A stretch of DNA of 64,000 bases from Lumbricus rubellus (taxonomy: Eukaryota > Annelida > Clitellata > Crassiclitellata > Lumbricidae): NCBI GenBank assembly GCA_945859605.1, contig OX243815.1, forward strand, positions 34,342,785 to 34,406,784, written 5' to 3'. The position numbers and the translations under genes were made by a program. This document shows, piece after piece, positions 43,311-54,759 of the stretch. Below the pieces are notes generated by a model. That model made no database searches and was not told the origin of the DNA. It saw only the letters and a program-made list of their open reading frames with translations. Each line of letters starts with the position of its first letter. Position 1 is the first letter of the stretch.

Positions 43311-43329
43311 AGAAGAAGAAGAAGAAGAA

Positions 43330-43440
43330 GCCCAAATTTCACCAACATATTCAAAACAACAAAAATTATATCACTGTTAGTGAGTCCATCCACTGTTTTT
43401 TCGACGATTCAAAAACATGCCGTAACAAAAAATAACAATT
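43330..43440 (+). mobile_element. Mariner-like end remnant
   Basis: AAATTTCACCAACATATTC and GAGTCCATCCACTGTTTTTT match the inverse of 46440-46490, so the RTE-like LINE sits beside old mariner sequence. Confidence 0.45.
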
Positions 43441-44045
43441 TTTTTCTCTAAGTCACATCTCAAATAATTATCAAATAAGCTTGAAATTACCAGATAATCA
43501 TCAGGGGCGGTACTTACATGATAGGCATACACTAATCTATTCGTAGATAAGATAAGATAAAGAATATTCTTTAATATACCAATTGCTATCCGCATGCTAT
43601 TCTTCGATTAAGTACTTTTCTAATAGGGCTTTGTCTTGTATGGAATTCATTAGCATGCGCAAACCCTGGATTAAAGTGGTGATTATACATTTCTAGGTTA
43701 TCGCACATGCGCATAGCCTACTATATTTATATGCGATCATTTCCAGCGAGAAGTAAGCAAGTAGGCAGACGACCACAAAGTAAAATGATTCATATTTAAT
43801 ATAGCCTAAATACAAAAAATTATGATGCCTGATAAGAGCAAAAATAATCATGTGAATGAATGCTAGAATTGCAAAGGTATAGGAAGAAAATTATATAGTG
43901 AGAAAGCAAAAAGATTTTGAATAAACTGGTCATGTGGGGACAGAATTTGATGAAACCTTAACCGGTTTCAGCTAGTGGTCACCGAATTAAGATCCTTAAA
44001 GGAGCTATTTCTTGTTGGTTTCTCGAACTGTCCAGTTTCACATAG
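43441..44045. other. No gene recognised
   Basis: AT-rich, with a GATAA-type short repeat near 43548-43560. No coding signal. Confidence 0.35.
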
Positions 44046-45308
44046 CAGTGATGTAGTCGAGTCCACCTGAGCCGAGTCCGAGACTGAGTCCGAGTCCAGC
44101 TAAGCCAAGTCCAAGTCGAGTCCAAAGGGGTTCGAGTCCAAGTCACTAAGGATCGAGTCTAAGTCCGAATCCAGCAACACCAAAGTCCACTGAAGCACTC
44201 AATAGGCCTAAAATGGCACCAAAAAATATCAATACTATAATTCTATATGCAAAAAAGTGTAATTTATCCAAATTGAACTTTAAAACTAATGAATTAGATA
44301 AAATTTTGTTCAATATTTTGGTGAAATGGAATGGATACAAATACTTCCACTGCCAAACACAAGTTCAACAGGCACATCTTGTGGAGTCTCTTATGTTGAG
44401 ATTTGCGGCCAAAACTGCCACCCATCAGCAATGCCTTTGCTTTTAAAGTAAATGTCCGGAGTCTGTAGTATGGGTAAATGGGGTCCATCCACTGTGTTAA
44501 TATCATCTGCCCTCCAATACCCCAGCACAGACCAACTAAGTGCTACAACACTGCCTGCACGTTGCAATCGACCAATTGTATAGTATCTGATCTATTAATG
44601 GAAATGGAAATATAAATAAACCTTTGCGCCCGGTTCCAAGATCAGAAGTAGTTCTAATAGTCACCAGACACAAATAGCCATTAGACACGTCCAACCCCTA
44701 TCCTCATTATTTTGTCTTATCCTTAAACATCTAGATAGACTAGAAGTCTATGTCCTATCGGACCTATCCGATCAGCATATCAATGCTAAGCCCACTGAGG
44801 TATCAAACTATCAAACTCGATTTCAACTGTACGAATCATGAATGCCATGGATGCCTGGCTATGTTTGTGTAGGCCCATATGTATCTATAGGTTCATGTTC
44901 AAATATTCACAGTCGCCCATCCCGTAATCCCCACACCGACCATACATCAAATAACCTGTAATTAACTTCGCTCACCCTGTGGTCAGCGGTGTCCAGCCAT
45001 CCGTCACATTGCTTCAATGTCAGGTTGTTTAACGAACGATCCTGTGTCTTAAACCCGTAGGCTACAAGGGCTCCTTTTTTTGAGTTGAGTGATGAAGAAA
45101 GCAGACGAAATGTCTCAATTGGTTGTGGCAATACATGTTGTGGCCTGTTTTACGTAGAATTCGTGACTCGGAAACTGAGTCACCGAGTCAAATTTCAAGT
45201 CCAGGGTTTCCCCGAGTCTGAGTCCAAGTCCTGACAGTCTGAGTCCAAGTCCGAGTTCACAGAAAATCGGTCTCGAGTCTTTTGCCGAACTCAAGTACTA
45301 CATCAATG
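44046..45308. mobile_element. Non-autonomous hAT with GAGTCCGAGTCC subterminal repeats
   Basis: Ends CAGTGATGTAGTCGAGTCC and its inverse (...AAGTACTACATCAATG), with 8-bp duplications TCACATAG (44038-44045) and TCACGTAG (45309-45316), one mismatch. Both subterminal regions are built from GAGTCCAAGTCC-type hexamers in opposite polarity. No transposase frame. Confidence 0.88.
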
Positions 45309-46075
45309 TCACGTAGCATGTGTTTGATTTATTATGAAGTTTAATAAGCACGCTGTGGCTAGAACAAACTAATTACAACAGATAAAAGGGTCGCTACGTT
45401 AGGCAAACGATCCACGATTTGGTAGGCCCACTGCGGTGCGGCACTTCAAATGCAATTTACTAGCGTATTTAGCCAAATTTGAATATTTTGTGATGGCAAA
45501 AATAAAAGCCAATATGATGTTTACCATCGACGATGGGGAGGAGTTCATTGCAGATGTTTTAAACACGTTTTGTGGTCGAATGCAGCGAGTTTCGAGTCAC
45601 AAACCGACCCCATCTTACGGAATAGAGACTTACACCTGCCCAAGTAGCCTTATTCACAGAATAGACATTTGCGCCCAATCCATGATTAGCATTTTAAATC
45701 GTTATTCGGGAGTAGGCTAGATTTAAGCTATGAATAAGACTTAAGCTGCGAATAAGAGGATCCATAACTACCGCCCCAGGCCCCCTATTATTATTTTTAT
45801 AGAAAAGAAATAATAGCTGCACGATACTGTGAAGTCACATACCAAAATGACGATCATGTTGGTAAATAAATAATCTGTCGGAATAATATTTCTTTATTAC
45901 AGCAATAAAATTAAAATATCTAAAAATATAAAAATGCCCAAGGTGTCAATGATAGACAAAATGTGTATTCAGACATTTCATGAGCCAGCTCTGACGCCGC
46001 TTACTCTGATAAATAGTGAGAGTGCAGAAATTAAGAGTTAAAATTAAGAAATATGCCGTTGATGAAAGGAGATCA
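45309..46075. other. Unassigned; one 94-codon frame
   Basis: The plus frame at 45436-45720 (MAKIKANMMFTIDDGEEFIA...) has fairly even composition but no recognised family and no clear splice or promoter context. I leave it as unproven. Confidence 0.3.
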
Positions 46076-46079
46076 GTTC

Positions 46080-46540
46080 AATGTCAATTGTGCTGGTTTT
46101 ATTGAGAAAAGCAAATGACCCCTGGGCAAATCTCCAGATTTTAACCCGATGCAGGTGCTGAATGCAGTGGTAAGTGTCATGGTATTAAAATACCAAGATC
46201 TGCAACCAAAACCAAGAGCGATAAGAGAATTGATATCGGTAGTCGCATTGGAGTTGATATGGGAAGATTTATCTCTGGAACACATCAATAAGACCAACAA
46301 GAACTTTACAAAGATACAACAATTTTGGGCACTGGTGTAGTAGTTAAGAAGCACTATTAAGTTCATTTGATAACAATTATTTGCAATGTGACTTAATCAC
46401 ACTTTCAAAAGTTTTTGTCACATTATGGTTTTGAATCATTGAAAAACAGTGGGTGGACTCAAAATATTTTGGTGAAATTTAGCCATTGTACGTAAATGTG
46501 ATACAAGCCTGCAAAATTTTAATTAAAGAAATCTGGATTC
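46080..46540 (+). pseudogene. Tc1/mariner-type transposase C-terminal fragment
   Basis: The plus strand from about 46110 reads GKSPDFNPMQVLNAVV and LQPKPRAIRELISVVALELI, matching the SPDLNPIE..WN and RPRTIRELI blocks at the end of Tc1/mariner DDE transposases. The final acidic residue region is altered (PMQV for PIEN). The 3' flank (GTGGGTGGACTCAAAATATT) resembles the mariner end near 39093. Confidence 0.65.
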
Positions 46541-46559
46541 TGGCCAAGATAATAATGAT

Positions 46560-47050
46560 GTTAATTATAATAATAATGATGGTGAGAATTTCTATGGCGC
46601 TGTAACACAGCATATGCCATTACAAGAGCGCCTCTACAAACACAAGAACGCAGCCTTAGAGACGAGATATCTCTTGAGTCGAAATTTGAAAGTCTCAACT
46701 GAGTTGGCTGAACGAACAGTGGTAGGCAGACTGTTCCAGAAGCAGGGTCAGCAGTTGAAAAAGTGCACACCCCACGAAGAGTGTCCTCGTCCTCCGTACA
46801 TACAGGTCTCCTTTCACACTGAATCTCAGCGCAAGTCCAGCACCTGATGCCACCATCTGCAGGCAGTAGGATTTGAGGTAGTCCAGTGATAGGCCATGTA
46901 GTGACTTGTAGGCCAGCAAAGAGAGCTTGTACTCCATGCGGTACAATATCGAAAGCCAATGCAAAACGTCACGCAGGAATGGTGTCACATGATTGTATTT
47001 CCGTCGATTACTCATGACACTCGCTGCTGCATTCAACACTGTAGCTGATC
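46560..47050 (-). pseudogene. CR1/L2-like LINE C-terminal fragment
   Basis: Minus strand from 47039: HVTPFLRDVLHWLSILYRME and YKLSLLAYKSLHGLSLDYLK, the LHWLP..R..YKL..L.YK.LHG block, then a frameshifted tail. A different lineage from the neighbouring copy. Confidence 0.75.
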
Positions 47051-47089
47051 ATGCAGATACTTTGGCGCACCAGCCAATAGAGTGAATAG

Positions 47090-47935
47090 ATTCATTTCAT
47101 TTCAGGCATTTATATAGCGCCTCTTCAAGAATATCTACTCAGAAGCGCTCCCGACCCAACCACGGCTAAAGAGAACAGTCTTAAGAGCAGAGTAGAACGT
47201 AGTCTCGAAGGCTCGAGGTATTAGACGTAGTTCCACAGGGAGCCCATTCCAGGTTGCAGGGCCAACAACAGAAAAGGCACGGCGCTGCGCAATAGAAGTG
47301 CGTGACCGGGGGACAAGAAGCTCAGCCTGCTTAGAAGAGCGAAGAGAGCCACGGCGCTGGACGCTCAGGGTGGAGCAACAGAGCGCCTGTAAATAGACAG
47401 GGGCCACACCCGCGAGACAGCGCCAGACCAAGGAAGATATTCGGTATGTGACCCTTTGTGAGAAAGGGAGCCAGTGCAAGACATCCCGCATATAGTCAGT
47501 GACATGGCCGAATTTTGGGATGCGACCGACAAGGCGTGCCGCAGAGCGCAAGACCCGGTCCAAGCACCCAACCCGAGTCACCGGCAGACCCACATAGAGG
47601 GCGCTGCAATAGTCTAAACGTGAGACAACGAAAGAGTGGATAAGCGTCAAGGCAGCGCTGAAAGTTAAGGAGCGGAGCACCACTCTAAGCTGACGCAATT
47701 GGTAATAGCAGCTGCGGCATAGCAAGTTGATATGCCGCGTGAAAGTAAGCTCTTGGTCCAAAGTGACACCAAGGTCCCGGACAGAGGAAGAGAAGGTGAA
47801 CTGAGGGAATTCCTGGGCAAGAACTTCCAGGTCAATTTTGGCGAGCTGTTGGCGTGTGCCAAACCAGATAAATTGAGTTTTAGAGGAGTTGAGTATAGAC
47901 TGTTGTACCCATGGACCTGAGGGACAACGAAGCAG
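47090..47935 (-). pseudogene. L2-like LINE, 5'-truncated, open C-terminal frame
   Basis: The minus strand from 47905 encodes LNSSKTQFIWFGTRQQLAKI, VRDLGVTLDQELTFTRHINL, HSFVVSRLDYCSALYVGLP, ARLVGRIPKFGHVTDYMRDV and VVGPATWNGLPVELR, about 260 codons without a stop. It is truncated before the catalytic YADD region. The 3' tail ATTTATATAGCGCCTCTTCAAG is at 47108. Frames on the opposite strand are shadows. Confidence 0.9.
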
Positions 47936-47954
47936 AAAACAGCTGCTTTTGTGG

Positions 47955-48521
47955 ATTCTAGGGGGTTTGACCATCGGACGATTGACCACCGGACGGTTGA
48001 CCACCAGACGATTGACCACTGCGGACGTTTGATCATCGACCGATTGACCACCGGGCGATTGACCACCGGACGATTGACCATCGCTTGATTTTTATAAAAC
48101 TTTATGACACAGACTCAATGTATCACATACTCCATTTAATATGTAGCCTAATCAAATAATAATACGAAGTGAAATGCGAAAATATATATTTGATGGACTG
48201 CGCTGGACCTTGGTGAAGAACAAAATGAGGTTTATTTGGAATGCGTATACGCTGTATCCACTGTATATTATAGGCTACTTAATAATTGTGATATGCTATG
48301 TCATGTAGCCTAGGCCTACATGTATGCAGGTCTACATAATTATAAGAATTAAAAGAAGCCGACGATGTTTATCTTTACTAGCGGTAAATACTACATTTTC
48401 TTTCATCATTAGTTAATAAATTTAAGTCATCACTAGACCGGTGATCAATCGTCCGGTGGTCAATCGTCCGGTGGTCAATCGTCCGGTGGTCAACCGTCCG
48501 GTGGTCAATCGTCCGCGCACC
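47955..48521. mobile_element. Foldback-like element with inverted GGACGATTGACCACC arrays
   Basis: About eight 15-bp units run left to right at 47967-48090, and about five in reverse polarity at 48430-48515, with a unique AT-rich spacer between. A 10-bp direct repeat GCTTTTGTGG flanks both ends (47945-47954 and 48522-48531), a likely target duplication. Same architecture as 31847-37915 and 61049-61990 with a different unit. Non-coding. Confidence 0.72.
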
Positions 48522-48531
48522 GCTTTTGTGG

Positions 48532-49024
48532 CCTCAAAGGGCAGTGATTTCCCGTAGCAGTTATTGGCAAAAAACCTTGGGATATTTGGGCCTATCCTGT
48601 TATTAGGCCTAGATATACACCATAACATTCTTATAGATGTTCTTGAATCAATGTCAGGCAATGATATCATAGCGCAGGGAAAATATCATACCACCAAGGG
48701 GGGAGATAATGTCTGTTGACCGTCTATTAGATTGAGGTAACTGACAGCGTTCTGTTCGAGCACTTGCAATAAAGCTACATAGCTTGTTTAGTTCCTAGAT
48801 AAATAATGATATCTTCGGCGATGATAGATCGGTGGAATTGCCTTGAATTACAACATATCTATGTAGGGCTGTGTAACGACCACGAAGTGCGGATGGCAAT
48901 AGTAAGGAAAAAATTATATGCCCTGAACATATTCTGGGATGGGCATAAATTCTGGCAGGGTTAAAACCATGGCAAAGATTTTTACCTGGGCATTTGGCCT
49001 GCCATGCCCTGGTGTAGCGCCACC
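48532..49024. other. No gene; possible lone hAT end
   Basis: CCATGCCCTGGTGTAGCGCC then ACCCCTG (about 48999-49027) reads like a right hAT terminus, but no left partner was found. Confidence 0.35.
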
Positions 49025-49152
49025 CCTGCTAAAACATTCCCTCTCTACTTTCTGACATCTACTCTGCTGTCGACAGAGCTGAACTTACCCTGCTGTCTCT
49101 TTTCAATGTCTCTGCCGCCTTTGACATGGTTGACCATGACATTTTCCTAGGC

Positions 49153-50730
49153 CAAGGGCGTAACTTTCCTCTGAAAAGTGGTAGTGACTATTCATCTGCT
49201 CACAACTTCTCACTTACATTTTCTCCTTCAGCTTCCTCTACCCCTTCCCCAGATACAAATTTATTATAAACTCTGGTGATACCGGTAACTCTTCCTCCCT
49301 TCGTTATTCATTCTTACTCTTTACCCCATTTCGTCGCTCTCGCTGGTGCGCTCCACGATATCTCCACTCACGGACCATTAAATCAACGTTTAAAATACAT
49401 CTCTTTTGCAAATTTTATCCATATTCCTCCTATTCAATTCGTCTGTCTTGATAGCCATGCACTCTAATTCTATCTCAAAGTCGCATGCATTTTGCACTGT
49501 TTGCTCAGTTGTAGGTCTACTGACCATCACGCCATAGGTGCAATCACGTCCTAAAAGTTGGGGGGGACCATAATGAATCACGTCCTAAAAGTTGGGGGAC
49601 CATAATAATAAAGTTAGGGGACCACTCAAAAGTTGGAGGGGACGCGTCCCGTTGGTTCCATAGGGTGGTTGCGCCTATGCATCACGCCAATCCAGCTGGT
49701 ACCGTTTGGAAAACGACGGATTGTTCAAATAATTTCAGTGGCGTTCCTCTACACACAGCGCTTTAATTATCAAATTTTTCATTTTTTTTAAAAATTTACT
49801 TGTATCACCTGCAAAATCGAATGTAGGCCAATATCGGGTCCTAAGACGAATTGATCGATCTGTCGCCCTCTCTTAAAACGTACTTTTCCCATCTAAGCCC
49901 TATAATATTTTTCCACTATATTTTATATGTCACAGCTCTCTTAATAATTATTTGCCCGATCTCTAATCTGACCAATGATGCAGTCTTAATAACATGATAC
50001 ATTATTGTACGTCAAATTCCTCTTAAAACCGCCCACGCTCAGTTTGCTGTCAGCCACCAACTTTAAGAAAGGGCCTTTACATTGTTGAGGTCTTCAGTTG
50101 AATCATACGAAATGAGTGTAAGGATTATCATCCAAGAGATCCTTCCCTAAAGTCTGAGTCAACTTTACCGAGTTAGGCCGGGTACGGAGGTTCCCTCAAA
50201 TACAATTTTGATCTATAGTAGGCGAATAATGATCCCAAAAGGTAAATTATTGTGTGCGCATGTGCGAGCATGCCACTGCCTCGGAGTAAAAACTTTTGTG
50301 GAAGGGAATTGCTTTACGCTCGAGATCCCTTTCCCCAAGTTTAAGGTGCAAAATAATGGAATTCCTTCCATCCTTAGCATTTACGGCCATGAGTCAGGTA
50401 GGCTATAGGCCTATATATGTAATACTCTGGACAGAGAACCTCTATCAGCAATGGCACCATCGCGACGTTACGCTAGTCATAAATAACCTATAGGCCTACA
50501 TATTAGTATTCGTGACTAACATTGCAACGGCATATTATATGTTAGACAGTCAAATCTTTTTATATTTTAAAAATATTTTAAAAATATTAGGCCTATATGT
50601 TAGACAGTCAAATCTTTTCATGTTTAAAAAATATTTCTTTGCCGGACCAAAAAGTGGTGGTGACTGTCACGACCACTTTTAAAAGTGGTGGTGACTGGAC
50701 ACCACCATCACATAGAAAGTTACGCCTATG
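49153..50730. mobile_element. Non-autonomous hAT element, 1578 bp
   Basis: Ends CAAGGGCGTAACTTTC and GAAAGTTACGCCTATG; 8-bp duplications TCCTAGGC at 49145-49152 and 50731-50738. Removal restores the LINE frame across the junction (DHDIFLG|SCTKMV). It holds a nested MITE at 49533-49679. Confidence 0.92.
49533..49679. mobile_element. hAT MITE nested in the hAT element, 147 bp
   Basis: Ends CATAGGTGCAATCACG and GGTTGCGCCTATG; 8-bp duplications CATCACGC at 49525-49532 and 49680-49687. This is the third level of nesting at the locus. Confidence 0.9.
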
Positions 50731-51165
50731 TCCTAGGCTCCTGCACAAAAATGGTTATCTGTGGAGACACTAGAACCTCATCGGTTAAGGTAAAATTTGG
50801 TGTTCCTCAGCACTCGGTTTTGGGTCCTTTCCTCTACCTCCTGTATACGGCTGACATTCCAACCATATTCTCCAAATGCTTGTCAACTGGTCACCTCTAT
50901 GTTGATGATGTCCAGGCGTTCGTCCATGGTTCTCCCTCTGCTCAATCTGCCTTTGCTGCTCGCATTGATGCACTCACTTGAGACTTCCACCTCTGCATGT
51001 ATTACAATCATCGGTCACTGAATTCTAGCAAGACACAACAAGATTCTAGAGAAGACACAGTGGCTTGGCACTCGCCAACAGCATCTCAAGCTTGACTTTC
51101 TCCTTCTTGTTTAGAGATTCCTGTTTTTCACCTTCTTCTCCAGTGTCTGTTGTGTTTCCTGTATG

Positions 51166-51493
51166 AGATATCAATTTTTTACCCATAACTTTATCAGTCT
51201 AGCACTCTTACTAATTATATCTTGTGTTTAAGTGAAATAAGTGGGGCAAAATTTCCAAGGGCCAAAATGTGAGAAGCAACATTTTCTAGAAGCAAATAAT
51301 AGGGAAAAAATTCCAAAAAAATTCAAAATCTTGTAATGGATTCAGTTAGGTCACATTACACACATCTTTCTTTGCACAAGAGACACATGCAAAAAAAAAA
51401 GTAAAGACATCTTACTCTTAAATTCAGAAATTAAATAAAATGTTTGAAAACTAGTGAAAACCAGAAAGTTATTCAAATCTGTAGTATGTTTAC
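51166..51493. other. No gene recognised
   Basis: AT-rich; if the exon at 51494-51613 is genuine this is intron sequence on its 3' side. No GGDG-type continuation exon was found. Confidence 0.35.
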
Positions 51494-51613
51494 CAAAATC
51501 CAAATCTCTGATGTCGCATGAAAATATTTTCTTGCCATTCACCCATATTTCAACAATATTCCAATCAGTTATTGGAACAAAACATGTTGAATGGCCTGCT
51601 TTTTCCAACACTT
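51494..51613 (-). CDS. UPF0728 (C10orf53-like) internal exon, partial gene
   Basis: A 120-nt minus-strand exon with acceptor TTATTTGCAG|AAG (51614/51613) and donor GATTTTG|GTAAAC (51494/51493), phase 1 at both ends. It encodes VLEKAGHSTCF, DWNIVEIWVNGKK and FSCDIRDLDFG. The order GH..., DWN.VE..VNG, F.C.I..L.FG is the core of the small UPF0728 family (about 90 residues, function unknown). The expected N-terminal RYGPY and C-terminal GGDG-LDPLC segments would be on flanking exons. I saw no convincing candidates within 700 bp on either side, so this may be an isolated exon or a relic. Family match is from memory. Confidence 0.65.
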
Positions 51614-52421
51614 CTGCAAATAAATAACCACTAATTATTACAATTTTGAACATAAATTTTACAACTCAGTATGATCCATTACAAGTAATAATATTTCAAA
51701 CATTTAAAGGGTTTGCCAAAGAAAATAGGCACCACCTCTTACTGTCAATGCTGATTTACTGATTATGCCTTATTACAATCATCGCCATGACATTAACATC
51801 CAGATCATGTTCGACATGTGACACCAATCTTCATCAGAAGTTGAGCCATGGAATTCTGCAGTACTACCATCTGCTGGGCAGGGGTTTATGGTAATGGTCA
51901 ACACTCTGGCACGAAGAGCACACAGACGTGGGATTCTTCCCGATACCCCGCCAAAGGTCCACTTAGTCTTACAATCAGCTTTGGCAAAATGAGTACCGGT
52001 AGTAGGACGGGATGGACTGCGACAGTTAAATCTGATTCGGGTAAAAACTTGTGATCATGCATCATATTATGAATTATAACCATTCTGTGTTGTGCCAGCG
52101 GGTTGGGTCAAAGTTTGACGATCCGTATCGCAGAGCGTAATTGACCCCCAAAATTTTTTCTTCGGTTTACACATGTCTCATATGGCCCAACAACTGTGCC
52201 AAATTTCAAGTAAATCTGAGTTGGTCATGTCAATTTTGGTTGTAAATTTGGTTGAATTGACATGGAATCACCCTATGCCTCCACCCTATTGTATGTAAAA
52301 ACCTTTTATAGCAATCTGTGACCATGACCTGAAAGTAATCTGGTACAAAATTTGGTTGTGTAAAATTTCATTTATAACACACTCATGAATATACCACGTG
52401 GCTAATAATCAATAATAATAA
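51614..52421. other. No gene recognised; AT-rich with repeat-like phrases
   Basis: 52100-52330 looks like a dispersed repeat (TGTGCCAAATTTCAAGTAAA, GAATTGACATGGAATCACCC). The frames at 51848-52083 have no family signature. Confidence 0.35.
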
Positions 52422-52462
52422 TCTATATCTATAAGAAAGGATGTATGTATGTATGTATGTGG

Positions 52463-54726
52463 ATATTCATTTCATTCATTTCGTGAATTTATATAGCGCT
52501 TCTTCAAGAAACCTACTCAGAGGCGCTCCCAGCCCAGCCACAGCTAAAATAATAGGTTTTGAGCGACTTATAAAAAGCAGGTGAATTTAGTCTAGGCATA
52601 AGTCGCTAGTTTAGTGGGAGGCCATTCCAGATAGCGTGACCCACAGTAGAAAAGACTCGGCGCTGTCTTGTAGAAGTGCGAGCTCGAGGAACCAAAAGCT
52701 CCCCGTAGTCGCAGAGCGATGAGCTCGACGGGCTGCAAGGTCAGAGACAGGTCGACAAAGAATAGACAGGTATGATGGAGCACAATCAGTAAGGCAACGC
52801 CAGACAAGTGCAGCAACACGGTAGGAGATGCGCTGTGAAACAGGGAGCCAGTGAAGAACATCACGCATATAAGCAGAGACGGGGGAATATTTAGGAATGC
52901 GGCCAATGAGGCGAGCAGCCGAACGAAGAACTCGTTCAAGGCGCCCAATTAGTCCAAGTGGCAGACCCATGAGTACCGAACTGCAGTGATCGATTCTACT
53001 GGTGACAAAGGCATGGACAAGTGTCAGAGTAGCACTACAAGAGAGAGATCTTGAGACAACTCGGAGTTGCCGAAGCTGGTAGTAGCAACTACGAGTGACC
53101 AAATTGATATGCTTTGAGAAATTGAGCTCTTGATCCAGAGTAATTCCAAGGTCTCGCACTGTGAGAGAGGATATATCAGGAAAAGTTGCTGCTAGTAAGT
53201 GCAGGTCAATGGATGCCAATTGCCTGCGAGTACCAAACCAGATGAACTGAGTTTTAGAGGGATTTAGTAACAGACGATTAGATGCCATACATGATGAGAG
53301 AGCATCAATGGCATGGGACATTAAGGATACAGTGGACACTGCATCAGTGGCAAGGCAGTGAGCATAGGCCTGAACGTCATCAGCATAAAGTTGGTCTTCT
53401 TCTCTTCTTTCTTTCTCCTCCGTCAGGTATTCACCGACGATGAGGCTCTAACAAAACTTCTCCATTTCGGCCGGTCTCTTGCGACGGAGCGCTCTGCACT
53501 CTGCGTTGAACCACGGAGACAGCGGGCGATGACCGAGTCTTAACGGAGCGCAAAGGTAAGAAGGTGTCAATGAACTCGGTCATCACAGCTTCGTATGAAT
53601 TGAAAAGTTCAGTTACAGACTGCGTAGGAATTGATTCAACATCTTTGAAGAGAGGATGATCCTGAATCGTTGCTCGAAAAGCGGCGCGATCCAAGCTTTT
53701 CCAATGGCGAATCTGTCTTGTAATGAGGAGTGGCTGTTCTAGAATAAAAGGGATGGAGGCGATCACTAGACCGTGGTCGGAGATGATAGGAGGATGAACG
53801 TCAATGTCCATCACCTGACAATCGTCCCTTGTGACGATCACGTCGAGCCAACCACCCAGACGGTGAGTAGGCTCAGCAACGTGTTGTTTCAATCCAAATT
53901 GCTCCAGAATCATGGCAAATTTTATGGATTCTGGTATCAGGCAATTTTCCAGGTGCAGATTAAGATCCCCTGCTAGGACCAGTTGTGAATTGTATAACGC
54001 AAATTGCTCAAGCAATGTAGCTAGCTCTGTGAAAAACGCCAAGGGTGGAGGAGAAGAACCAGGGCGGTAAACAGTCAGAAGTGTAGTTGGTCCTCGCTTG
54101 GATGAAAACGAGACCGCAAGCGCTTCAAAAGTCGATGGAGTTTGTAGTAACTCAATCTTCTTCGCGCGTAGACTGTCTCTGTATTAGACGATCACACCAC
54201 CACCTCGCGATTCTTCTTCCTGACCTTCAGATCTTGAGCAATCGATGGACAGGTAACCAGAGGGGGCAGATCGGCGAACGGTGACATCAGCAGATGAAAG
54301 ATGCCAGGATTCCGTAACCGCAAGAACATCCAGATCATTGGATGATATTGTGTCAGCGACTTGCACGTACTTCGTCTTCAGCAAGCGGACGTTCAGCGTA
54401 GCAAGACGAATGACTGACGAAGAAGATGTAGAAGGAAGCGAAGAATGGTTAGCCTGGTTAGGCCACGAAGACGGAAGTTGTAGAGAAGAGGTCCAGGCCG
54501 GCAGCCCTGTTGGTCGCCATAGTCCATAATAGAATTTAGCGTTTTTCGAACTGACCGGTTAATTGTCGACGAACACGTGCTGAGCGAACGAATCAGGTCA
54601 GCTGTGTATACGTGCGAAGGGGGCATAGACATCATTGAACAGACGTTCAAAAATTATCCAAAGACACGCCAATAGTTCAGTAACTTATTAAAGCTGACAG
54701 CAGTGTTGAATAACCAAACTAGGTCA
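52463..54726 (-). pseudogene. L2-like LINE, minus strand, with polymerase deletion
   Basis: From 54650: RPGPLLYNFRLRGLTRLTIL, a frame change near 54395, endonuclease DLDVLAVTESWHL, an in-frame stop at 54186-54184, LVLAGDLNLHLE and SDHGLVIASIPF to about 53431. The next recognisable block is LYADDVQAYAHCLATD (about 53400-53340), then SSNRLLLNPSKTQ-like and HAFVTSRIDHCSSVLMGLP to the 3' tail at 52490. The polymerase fingers and first catalytic Asp are missing. The duplication ATGTATGTATGTATGTGG lies at 52445-52462 and 54727-54744. Confidence 0.9.
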
Positions 54727-54759
54727 ATGTATGTATGTATGTGGCTTTGTCCAGAATGC

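Larger units (their letters stand above)
39640..43325 (+). mobile_element. RTE-like LINE, nearly complete, split by a Helitron
   Basis: An apurinic-type endonuclease (from 39944: IGTWNVRTLWATGKLELL, ILGLAEVRWTGSG, IYAPTTDSSEEE, MGDYNAKIG and, after the Helitron, SDHSLVMCNV) is followed by a full polymerase and C-terminal domain to HG-stop at 43310. The stop is followed at once by a (GAA)n tail, the very short 3' UTR typical of RTE elements. An upstream basic frame (39726-39947) may be the 5' ORF. Two lesions are visible: a missing A near 40352 and the 461-bp Helitron. Confidence 0.92.
49025..51165 (+). pseudogene. L2-like LINE fragment split by a hAT element
   Basis: 49040-49144 encodes DIYSAVDRAELTLLSLFNV and AFDMVDHDIF (first catalytic Asp block). 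After the hAT, 50739-50978 encodes KFGVPQHSVLGPFLYLLYTA and HLYVDDVQAFVHGS (catalytic YVDD), then decayed SLNSSKTQ and VRDLG-type sequence to 51165. It carried an internal deletion before the hAT arrived. Confidence 0.85.

Noticed and set aside
45436..45720. 94-codon plus frame as a host exon
   Set aside because: No recognised family or convincing splice sites; kept only as an unassigned note.
52140..52180. Upstream UPF0728 exon with VVGPYETC on the minus strand
   Set aside because: The GPY match is short, lies in repeat-like sequence, and the expected VEHRT and RLxGLQ blocks are absent.
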